DNA from: Blastobasis lacticolella
Taxonomy: Eukaryota; Arthropoda; Insecta; Lepidoptera; Blastobasidae
NCBI GenBank assembly: GCA_905147135.1
Contig: LR990044.1
Coordinates: forward strand, 15,876,122-15,940,121
Length of the DNA: 64,000 nucleotides
Direction: 5' to 3'
Position numbers and translations under genes: made by a program. The first letter of the stretch is position 1; every line of letters starts with the position of its first letter. Positions 50,101 through 62,100 of the stretch are shown here, piece after piece. The notes beneath the pieces were generated by a model, which saw only the letters and a list, made by a program, of their open reading frames with translations, was not told where the DNA came from and did not search any database.

Positions 50101-53100
50101 ATGTCACAAAGTACTTGAACCAAAAGGTTTGGATATTGTCAAAATATTGACGGACCCCGATAAAACAATTTACAACAATATTCTAAACTCATTCGTTGGT
50201 ATTGCTGCAGTGCAGATTGGCTTGACTGATATACTTAATGCGCTGGGAATTGTTCCTGATAACATTATTGGTAAGATGCTTTTCAAACGAGACAACACTA
50301 GGAACTAAGTTGGTAAAATTCTTATTATCGTGATAGCATAATCAAGAAAATAAAAAAACGGCCAAGACGTATTGGACCTAGTCTAAGACCTGTGCAGTGT
50401 AGGATTCCGTAGTTGCCTGTCAATAGATATGCTTAAAAGAGGGCTTTTGGTTACTATAAACTCATTACAAAGTTACATATACACCTTGCTCCTTTACAAC
50501 TTGTATAAAATCCAGTTACACTTTATAAGTTGGTTAACTATATCGCATAAGGGCTCCGTACTTCTCTTTTGAGGTACAGAACTCTAAAAATGAAAATATT
50601 TATAATGGTAAAAGTATTAAAACGTCTACAATCTAGTTATTAAAGGCGTAATCATGAGTTACGATAATACAAAACTGCTAGATTATTATTTGGCAAATCT
50701 GTAATCTGTTATTCCTTAAGGAAACCCCACAATTAATGACTGATTATGCTGTTGGGGTGTCCTTTATCAAAATTGCTTTAGTATCGTCAATGACAGGCAT
50801 TATGACGTTAGTGTGGAGCAAATTGAACAATGTGGTCTCTGTCACAAGAGCAAGCAGTCTATGAAATGAAATATCTCTTCAATAGTCAAGTGTGATTCTT
50901 ACGTTACTAGGACATAGCGTCGGAGAGTTGGGCTGCGCGTACGCTGATGGTTGCTTTACTGCTGAAGAAATGATTTTAGCTGCATACAGTCGAGGTCTGG
51001 TGTCAATACAAACGCCATTTATTCGAGGTTCAATGGCTGCTGTTGGATTAGGATACAACGAGGTAATCTTACTAAAAAATAATCCATAACATTTAAATTA
51101 CACATAACTACAGTAAAAGTTACCTGCACTAAAATATATGTTTGTTGTAGGTCTTAGGTTTATGTCCACCAGAAATCGAAGTTGCGTGTCACAACAGCGC
51201 CACATCTTCTACAATATCTGGGCCTGCAGATATTATGAAGACATTTGTAGCTGAACTAACGAAGAAGGGCATATTTGCTAAAGAAGTCGCGAGTTCCAAC
51301 ATAGCCTATCATTCAAGATATATTGCTGATGCCGGTAAGTATTTGTTAAGATTTAGTTTCATATGGACACAATTCCAATGGGACGCACTTTCAAAGGGGC
51401 ACATTTACAAAAAGACACCCACAAAGCACCGCAGACACACAGTCGCTTTTATTATATACCTAACCAGTGCAATACATAGTGCAAGGTCCAAAAATATTTA
51501 GAGTTATATTTTATAGGTTTTAACTAGTGTTATGTAGATTGAATAGCAGTTGCTTTCAAGTTTTTTTATCCGATCTCTTAACAAATTAAAACTCTCAAGG
51601 CCGGATCGATTACCATACATTTCAAATCGACGAACAAAAATTGTTCTTCTCTAATAGTTTTTTTCAGTGCCATTCAGGATAGAAATCATTTTCATTATTT
51701 ACCTCGGTACATTTTTATCCCTAAAAGCATAGTGAACCTCATAAAAATCATCTACTCCGTCTTCAAGATGCCGTGACGATATCTCATGGTACCAGTCCAA
51801 GTTCTTTAGCTACGAATTAATACCCTAGTAATCGCCTTGTTCATACAAAAAAATTTGACGCGGCTTACTTTGTAACGAAATTGGGAGCGTATAAATCAAT
51901 CCCGCTCCGGCCATGTACCAATGACTGTTTTCTGAGTTATGTACATTAGCTGAATACTAACCTATGATCTTACGGTGAGGGAAAACATCGTGATGAAAGC
52001 AGCACATTCAGGCGACTGGATGTGTACCCATGATCTAATCTGGTCAGGTTCCCCTGCTAGCAGGGTCATGGATGTCAGATAGCAGTCGCTCCACTGTAAT
52101 TACCTGACCTGCCAAATCCTGGATCATGGTCAAGGCGGACCGCGGACCCTCGTGCGCGAGAGCACAACCGGGACATTAACGCCAAGATGAATATGTTTTT
52201 TTTACTTGGTAACGAAATCAGTTATGCAATCCGTAAACATAAGTTTTGCTAATGCACCATGGTGGGGGTCCATTAGGATCAGACAGTCGTTGCTGCTGTC
52301 AAAGACTTGAACATATCATTCGTGGTAAATGAAAATCCAAAAGTAATAGTGTGGGTCATGCCTATAGTCTAAATAGGACCACGTAATACTGCTCAGTCAC
52401 CTACAATTAAGTATTCATCTTCAGAACTTTTCATAATAATACAATTTGAATTATAAAAAAGCAGTGTGAACTGTTCCGAAACGAAAACTTACAATTTTGT
52501 TCGCATGAATAAACCGCACAAACGTGTAAATGAATAGAGTTGTTTTGTTCATGTTTACGATTATCCACCAATTCCGCATTGGCAATATTGCTGAATAACA
52601 AATTACGAACAAATATTGTAATGAAAAAATAATAGCAAACGTAAACAATAGCAATACATAACAAATATGACTGAAGCAAACGGGGTGTGAGCAATAGAAC
52701 ATCATTTTTGCTAGTCAGAGGGGCAGCAAGCGGTGTGTGAGTAGGCAAATACGAGTAGTTAGAGAGAGCTTAGAGTGCGCAAGCGCACCAAAAAGTGAAG
52801 CGGAGACAAAGCGAGCGTGATTAAACCGGATTATAAACATTTACGGAAAATTATTGATTAAAGATTAAAATGAAATTAAAAAATTGCATGTGTAATTTTG
52901 TTTAAATCACCATCCTTAGATATAATAAACACCGGAGACGTTTTGTCCTTCAGAACTTTAGTTTTTGTCAAAAACACTTTGACTCGGGCGTAAGGTGATA
53001 ATTAATGTAAATGCGTTTGTGATCTTGATAACCGATATCCTCTTGTGTGATAAACTTTTTTCTCGTGCAGCAGCGAAGAAATCTTCCTTTACATAACGAA

Positions 53101-56100
53101 TCATAAATTCTCCATAATTACTTATGGGTAACATATTTATGCAAACTAAATGTTTTCTGCGAAACTGAACACTGTCAAAGCGCTGCTGGTTTAGTGGCAG
53201 TGTACTTGCAATTCTTGCAGTGTCCAGGAATTGGATGGGTAAATATGAAAAAAAAAATTAAAGTTAAATCAATCAATATTCATTCTTCATTTCAGGACCC
53301 GGGCTCTTACAATATCTGAATGAGGTGATAACTAATCCCAAACCTCGAAGTGAAAAATGGGTTTCAACGTCAGTTCCTAAAGGCAAATGGAATGAAGAAT
53401 GTGCAAAATATTCCTCTGCAGAATACCATACCAACAATCTGCTTGTAAATACCTATTGACTACTTCACTTGATCAACATGTTTTCTTTTGATCCCATTTC
53501 TTGAACTAAACTTTCTTACTCTTATACTATTTTCAGAATCCTGTGCTTTTCGAAGAAACATCTGCCCTCATACCTGAAAATGCATTGTTGATTGAAATTG
53601 CACCACACGGGCTCCTACAAGCGATACTGAAACGTTCTCATGAGTCTTGCGTCAACATTCCATTAACCAGACGAGCTCACGACAAACCGTCGCAGTTCCT
53701 ACTCGAAGCCATTGGACAGTAAGTTTAAAAAGTGATGAGATGCATATATGTGAGATTAACACATTTTTGATACATATTAATATATTATTGCATTTCAAAA
53801 CTAATATTTTTAAATATTTGAAACCCTTTAACATATTATCTTGGTTAAAGCACTCACTATTTTTTAAGTTGGATTTTACTATCATAATTTGGTGATGAAT
53901 TATTTTGATTTTTAGACTTTATCAAGAAGGATTGAATTTGAAAGTTGATGCTTTGTACCCTCAAATACAATATCCTGTATCTACTGAAACTCCATTTTTA
54001 TCCCATTTAGTACGATGGGAACATAGTGAAGATTGGTAAGTTTACAGGTCAAACATATATTCGTTTTATATATATAATATTCGTTTTCTGATATGGTTTA
54101 ATATGACAATTAAAAAATTCCAAAGTGGCCATGGCTAAGTTGCAGCATATTTTTAAAGTCACTAGGAAATGTATGTATTTCCTAGGTTCTGTACATATAT
54201 CTAAAATGGGAGCCAGAAATGTTATGTTTTGAGGTTATGTCAGATTTTATTTCCTAGAAATAATGACAGATTACATACATTTGCGGTGACATACGCACTA
54301 AACACCGACCCTTCCTTACCTAAACACCTTTTTTATTTTTAGGCCCATAGCCATATACAACACGACCGTTAGAGTAACCTCTCCAATACGTCATTACGTA
54401 TTATCAACGTATGACGACGAGTTCAGATATCTCAAGGAGTATAAACGACAAGGAAAAATTGAATTTCCCGAAGCAGCACACTTAGTTTTGGTCTGGGAGA
54501 CCTTTGCTATGTTTAGAGGCTATGATTACAAAAAAATGTCCATCACATTTGAAAATGTGCAGTTCCATTCTAATGCAAATGTAGATACCGAAGAATCGTT
54601 ATACCTAGACATTATGATCCAAAAAGGAAGTAACTTGTTCGAGGCAAGTGCAATATTACAATTTTAATCGCACGAACGACATTTCTTACGCTGAAACTCA
54701 TAAAATTGTGTTATAATTTTTTTTTTAGGTATGCCATCTGGGCAACAAGATTGTAAGCGGCTCCATCCAGGAAAAGAAAGGAAAGGAACGTATAGTTAAA
54801 TTGACCGAAATTAAAGACACAATGCAAACTATATCCGCTAAAGATGTGTACAAAATTTTGCGATCAAAAGGACATTCATACTCGTAAGCTGCACAATTAA
54901 TCCATACATCTCACTGATAAGTTGTGTTACATTGAAATGTGTTCCTTATTGAAGTACCACTTATCCCTTTATTGGCTATAGTTGTAGCAAAAAAAGCAAA
55001 CGTCATCATCATCCTTCTGTAGCGGTCAATCCCAGCTTCTGCCTGGGTCCGCTTCCCTACTTCCCCAGGTTCTCGGCAACCACGTGTCGTAAGCCGTTGG
55101 CTCTCACCTCCATTTCAGCGAAATCAATCTATCGCTTCTTCAGCCAAAAAGTAAACACTCATATTCAACATTTCTCATCAAGGTTCTTAAAATAAACTTC
55201 AGGTATTGGTATCAACATCCAGGCAAGATTCAAAGAGTGTCCGATCTGCCAGATTTGGATGAAATGTTTCGTATTCGTTAGGTCGAAACCATCTTACCAA
55301 TCCGGTTCTTTTCTACTATCAATAAAATTATCGTTTTTTTTCTAGTGAGGATTTTCAATCCATCATTTCAACAAACAACGAGAGAAACTTCGCTAAAGTT
55401 GTGTGGAATAACGATTGGGTAAAACTTATTGACTCTCTTATTCAATTAAATATATTGGAAAGAGATAGCGATGGATGCTCTTCGCCCATGATTATCAAAA
55501 GAATTACTATAGATGTTGAGCAGAATATTAGAGAAAATATTACTGATCAAAATGACAATCAGCTTGATATTCAGATCGATAAAATGATATGTGCTACGAG
55601 GTGAGTAAAATAAGGAATTCACCACTTAAAACTGATTTAATTTTGTAATAAGCTTTAAAAAATAATTGTGCAATCGCATTCTTTCAGATGTGGGGGAATT
55701 CTAATGTCAAATTTAATCTTCACTGAATCTGCACCTCCAATTCAAGAATCTTTAGTAGAAACGAAAACTTTTATTCCACATTTCTTGACAGGAAATATAA
55801 ACGTAAGTCAGTAAAAAGAAAGTAATTTAGACTTTCGCCAAAGTAATTACTATGCTATTAAGACGCTCACCAAAATATTTATTTTGTTTTACGAAATGGA
55901 TATATGCTCACCAAATGTATTTTATTTATACGGAAATTTAAAGCATAAAACGAGTAACGGTGCAATGAGACCTTGAACTAAGAAGCCCAATTATATCTAC
56001 TTACAAACTTAGTTATTAGTACTTAATTAATCAAACAGAACTTGGTGAGCATTTATCTGAAGTAAAGGAGTTTAGATTTTTAAAATTCGTTTTGTATATT

Positions 56101-59100
56101 TCTGGTACAGTCTGTTAATTTTTTGCAGTTTACATGGATAATTTCGGTCGAAATTAGAAATCGCTATCGGGCAAATCAGTTTCTTTAGCTACTGTACATG
56201 ACCTGTCAAGTGTGACCGATATGTACTAATTTAAACATTCATGATACTTGATTGACCATTGGTTAGCAGTCAACTAAATGTACATAACTTTTATAAAACT
56301 TCTCTATAACAATATATTCGCGTCGATTGCACTGGCTTCAACCAATTAAATAGGACGTAAACGTCCCTGACTTAAAGCTTGGTTCGAAACCGACGTACTA
56401 GACTTTATGAGAGCTGAAGAATATAATATAAATTTAAAGTTGGCCCTAGTCTAGCCCAGATTTAAACCCCTTAGAAAACAAATTATGGTCAGTTTATAGT
56501 ACAAATAGCCTGCTGAAATATCTGTAGCTCAAGCTCTATAATCCATAAATTCATGTCAGGATATTATATCTCTTGTTTGTTGCAAAAACATTTTTATTTT
56601 TACAGGTCGATCAAGCTTTACTTATCAACCTTCAAATTATAGCGGAAAATATTACCAAACCGACAATACCAATCTTCGAAATACTATATGACAATATTTC
56701 CGTAGCAGACATAGTAAATTGTGCTATAGTTAAAGTACCTGAGGGAAATTTTTCCATTCACACAGTACCGGCAGACATTATTCTAAAAGACCGCAAAATG
56801 CTTTGCCAGTCTGACGTATTCATTGTTCATGATTTTCTACAAGATGAGTTGGTAAGTAAATCTCACTAATACTTAATTGAATGTATCTAAATACTTATGG
56901 CAAAAACGAATAATTTAAGTATCTGATATTATGTTCTAATTTCATTTTAGAAAATGAAGGCGATATACGAAACCACGTCAAAGGGCACTTTTGTTTTAAC
57001 ATTTGAAGACGAGAAGAATATAATAAAGACTAAATACAAATTCTTCGATATTATATCCATTGTTAATGCCCCATTTAAAAAAATCATTTTACTCAGAAAG
57101 ATTGAACATATTGATTTCAATCATGTGAAATATATTAATGTAACTCATGACGCAGCTTTCTCATGGGTGACCCGTGTACGCAGTGAAATACAGAAGACTC
57201 AAACCGTGGTCTTAGTTTCAGAAAATCAAAATCTATGTGGTTTATTAGGTATAACACATACTCAAACTCACTTCGCTCTTACATTTTTTCATTTGTCGTG
57301 AAACTCACTAATGTATTTTTATTATTCAGGGTTTGTAAAGAAAATTAACAAAAGTATGAAAAAATCTCTGGTATTGGTCATGGTGGATGATGTTAACGCT
57401 CCACCCTTTAACCCAAGCGATAGATTTTATAAAGAGCAGCTTCAAAAAAATCTGACCATTAATGTTTTTAAACAGGTAGGTTATAGTAATCATCAATGTA
57501 GTTTAGTAATTAATATTTAACACTTTGTGTTGTCACTTCATGATGGAACTCCATTATTATGAATTAAATCACTTTTTGTACACTAGTTCCACTTTATTAT
57601 ATAATTTTTATTAAATTGCAACCAATTAATTGAGTAATTGCCTGAAGATGAGTAATTCGAAACCGGTTGCAATTTAATAAAAATTATATAATAAAGTGGA
57701 ACTAGTGTACAAAAAGTGATTTAATTCATAGTAATTAATAGTTATCTTAATACCTAATACGTAAGTATATCCTACTATGTAAAAGTTTGATACTATGAAC
57801 TGTGTGGGTGGATGTTGGGATGTTTATTACATTTTCTTATAAAATTAGCGGTAATATAAACATACACATGAACCAAGTTTATCCTAAAATTGAATGTGCT
57901 GAAAATTTTAAGGAACTGATTCGGAACCTAATAACCAAATTTAACCGGAACAAATTTGCGAACAAAAGCTAAGCAGTGCTTCACACCGACTTTTGCTATA
58001 AAAAGCACAGGTTCGTCTAATATTATGAAGTACTGCTGCCACCCATGGCGTAGTGCCCCCAATACCAACTTCTTCTAGTGTTGATGTTATCCAAAGCCGG
58101 ACTATTCGAATCCGTTAGACATGTAACATGTAACCTCTCTGTGAGTTCATCGTCTCCAGTACGGGGAATGTTCTGAGTGCCACCATCACTTTTCCGTTAT
58201 CTGACCTCCCAACGATGTGTTAGATTTCAACCCAGTTATCTGTCATACTTCTGCCTGACAACCCAACTAACGTACGTACGTAGGTATCGCTGACCATTTT
58301 ATCGCGCACGTGCAAGTTTCCGGTGTACTTGGGGTTCTTCAAAAGATGTCTACTAGACCTCAAAGACCGACACCATATTCGCTTCCCTTAGGTTTCTCAT
58401 GTCCTGTGGGTTATGGTCTATCTCAATGGGCAGTTGAATTTGACATTTGATGTACATCAAATTGTGTTGTAGATACCTACTATATCTGTATTGGTCACTG
58501 GCTATAGCGATTATCAAATTAGTGTAGTGCCGGTACAACAAACGTCAAATTCACTCCACTGTATAGCCCCCCTATTTGACGTTGACTGCTTTCCATTAGG
58601 TGGACCACCACACCGCGTGTCTCCCAAGACAAACATATTTTTTAAGTTTTATGTGATTACATGGATTATTGATTTCACTTTTTTTAGAACATGTGGGGTG
58701 GATTTTATTATTTACCAAGTTCAACCAAAATTCATTTCACAAATTTCCGCTTGAGTAACACTTTAAGAGGCATTGAAAATTTGTGTTGGAATGAAATACC
58801 TACAGTTCGCAGTACCGACAATACCGTGCAGGTAATATTAGTTGTAACCAATAGACAAAAGTAACTTTTATCTAACATAATAAATCATAATTAATATAAA
58901 CAACACGTCGTATTCTTAGGTGTGTTATGCTGGGCCTACTTTAAACGACGCACTAAAAGCTGTAGGCGACTTTTCAAACGATGAAATGGTATATGGACGA
59001 GACTTCAGCGGATATAACAATAAGTATGTACCTGTAAATCAATATAATGCAATTATTTCATTATAAAGTATTGTTATTTATACCGTTATGGCTGCCAAAT

Positions 59101-62100
59101 CTTTATTTTAGGGATCAGAAAGTAATGGGAATTATTAATGGAGGAGCCATTGCTAGTGTCGTTGAAGCTGATCCTAATTTGATATGGCCGGTCCCTGATC
59201 ATTGGTCATTAGAAGATGCTGCTACAGTGCCCCTGCCCTACGTATATGCATATTACTGCTTGGTATGATACTATTATAGTTACACTTCTTCCATATTCAT
59301 GAACTTATATGTACTTTATAATTTCAGTTTTGTAAGTGTTGTGAATAACCACGAAAGTCATAAAAACTATTTATATTTTGCTTAGTATGTTGATTGAATT
59401 TCTAAATTAATCTATCTTATTCATTACAGGCACAGCGATATACATTGATGAAATGTCATAAGGTATTTGTTAATAGTGGCACAGGAGCAATAGGACAGGC
59501 TGTAATATCTCTTGCCTTAGCAATAGGCTGTACCGTATATACGACAGTCGGTGACATACAGAAGAAACGTCTACTTTTGAAGGCGTTTCCACAGTTAACA
59601 GGTATTTATACAACACCTCGTAAAATATTGTCCGCCAAGAATAACTTGTTGCCTGCCGAAAAAACTAACTTCGTTAGTACTGTATTTAATTTATTAAGAC
59701 GAAGTGTTTTTAAACTAAACAGACTTCAGTAGACTTGATAGTTATTGAGTATTCATTGTAAGTTTGTTCATAATTTATTTAAATTTAAATTTACAATAAC
59801 GGCTTATTAGGTTCACATCTTAAGTTCTAATAATTTTAATGATAGTTACTATAATTTTAAAACTGTTTTTTTACAGAAAATAATATCGGTTATTCTAAAA
59901 GCGACATGTTTTATGCTGGAGCTTTGATTCAGTCCCCGGCAGGTTATGACTTTGTTGTTAGCACTCTAAGCGGTTCATCGCGTCAGGTCAGTACTGAAAA
60001 GTCAAAAGTGAAAATTGACTTCAAATTATGGTACAATAACAATAAAGATCCGAAAATAATACATAATGAAATAAGGATCTTTTTTTGCAATAAAATAAAA
60101 ATATTTTATGTGTGTTTAAGGTCGCAATGAAGTTAGTAGGGTTCGATGGAATATTTATGGATCTCTCCGATACAGACAAGTACAAAAACAACAGCTTCGG
60201 CATGCAGTTCTTGGAACAAGAAAGAAATTACATGGCCTTCGATATTAATCTTTTGTTTAGACCAGATAATATTGAAGAAAAGAGGGTTAGTGGATACGAT
60301 TAAGGACTTTGTACTATAATAATAATTTTCATTCATTAGAGATTCTCACTCGCCGGCTTTATTGTCTGACACTGGAAGTGATTTTGCGGCGTAATACGTT
60401 TTCTACCGATTTCATAAACTAACTAGAGAATCCAACAGGTTTCTGAGATGTTGTGTGGACTACTAAAGTTTAAACCTGCCGTAAATGAATGTTTTATCCT
60501 ACACTTAGAACAAAAGTATTTCAAAATGGAAGCGAGAAGCTCTCCACATTTCTGAAATAAGTCTGCAACCCTTAGATGCTTCGGGAATAAAGTATGTGGG
60601 CGGCGATCACAGTCTAACATAAAATAAAACCAGCGAAGTATGAGTCGATCTCGTATGCAAAGGGTTTTGTAGCATTATCAATAGTAAAATTTCAGTGCCT
60701 TATGTAGTTCGCCAAATTTTATTAACCTTGTCTGATTCACGCTTGACCGGTGTTTAGTATTTGTTGTTATCTATACTAATATTATAAAGAGGAAGAAATT
60801 TTGTCGGTTTATGTGTTTGTGTGTTTGTTTGTAATTGATGAACTCAAAAACTACTTATCGGATTTTACCAACAGAAAGCTACATTATCGGCGAGTAATAG
60901 AGGCTATAATATGTACCTACATAATTTTGTGTTTATTTGAGATCTGTAATGAATGCAGCAATTTAACTAGGGCTTTTGTTGGGTTTTGTAATTTTCAGGA
61001 CAATGTTTGTATGCAAGAAAAAAAGGATAGGTAGGGGTAGTGCAAGTGTAGGCCAGGCGTAAGGAAGGTGTGGGGTAGGTGTAGGGTAGGGTAGGATAGG
61101 GTAGGTGGAGGTGTAGGTTTACCTTTATTTACCCTTCGCGTACGGTACTTTGAAAAGATTGTGCGCAGCTATTTTTATTTTGATATTTCGTATTATTTCA
61201 GAAAATTCAAAGCATGATTTTGAACGGCATTGCTACTGGAATAGTAAGGCCATTAGTTCGTGTGACTTATTCACTCGAAGATACTACCAAAGCTTTCGGC
61301 ATTTTACTCGCATCGAAACAAAGGAGCCGTGTGTTATTAAAACTAAGGGATCCCTTGAAGCTAAACCAGACATTGAAAATTCAACCCAAGTAAGTTAAAT
61401 ACCGTTATAATTTGTGTTGGTAGACTGAAAAACCGTCGCTGCATTTATTCAGGATCCGTCGAAAATAGTTGAAGAAATTCGTTACAAAGCTTGATCAACG
61501 ATCTAACGTCATCTCTCTTGCTTTTTTCTTTTACGTTCTTCAGTATGCCGTATTATTACATAATATTTCTGATTTCAGTCGCCTCTATTTATTTCATTAC
61601 CACCATGACTTGGGCGCATCTGCTCTAAAATGTTTAAACACTTATGTTTCAGAATGACGTACTCTCCTGTAAAAACACAAGTAGTCATATGTGGTGATAG
61701 TATAATCGGGGTCGAACTTGTGGAAAGATTGGTGAAAAAAGGAGCAAAGAAAATAGTAATCAATTTGGAATCGAGCTTAATAGATCACTATTTCCGAATG
61801 AAATTGAGGTGAGTGTCTGCAATTTACACTTCGGAATTTCTATGATAGGTCGCTGTTGTTTGTTGGGAAATCCCTATTCCTGAGATTGTCAAGAATAAGA
61901 CTTACTTGAAAGAAAATGTCAAGCTTGCATCTAAATAGCTGGGAGTGCTTAACAGATCAAAGCAATTCTTCACGCCGGGGCAACGACTTCTCCTTTACAA
62001 GGCTCAAGTCAGACCCCATTTGGATTATTGCTCTCATCTATGGGCGGGAGCGCCGGCATATCAGCTTGGTCCTTGTGACTTGATCCAAAAGCGCGCTGTG

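Noticed and set aside
55201..55284. Coding-looking stretch after a CAG acceptor (WYQHPGKIQRVSDLPDLD)
   Set aside because: It would end in a stop and does not fit between exons 18 and 19, which join cleanly to give GHSYS|EDFQ. It might be an exon scar of another gene, but 27 residues are not enough to call.
61452..61494. Possible extra exon in intron 30 (DPSKIVEEIRYKA then stop)
   Set aside because: Inclusion would terminate the protein. Exons 30 and 31 join in phase and match the ER-KR linker.
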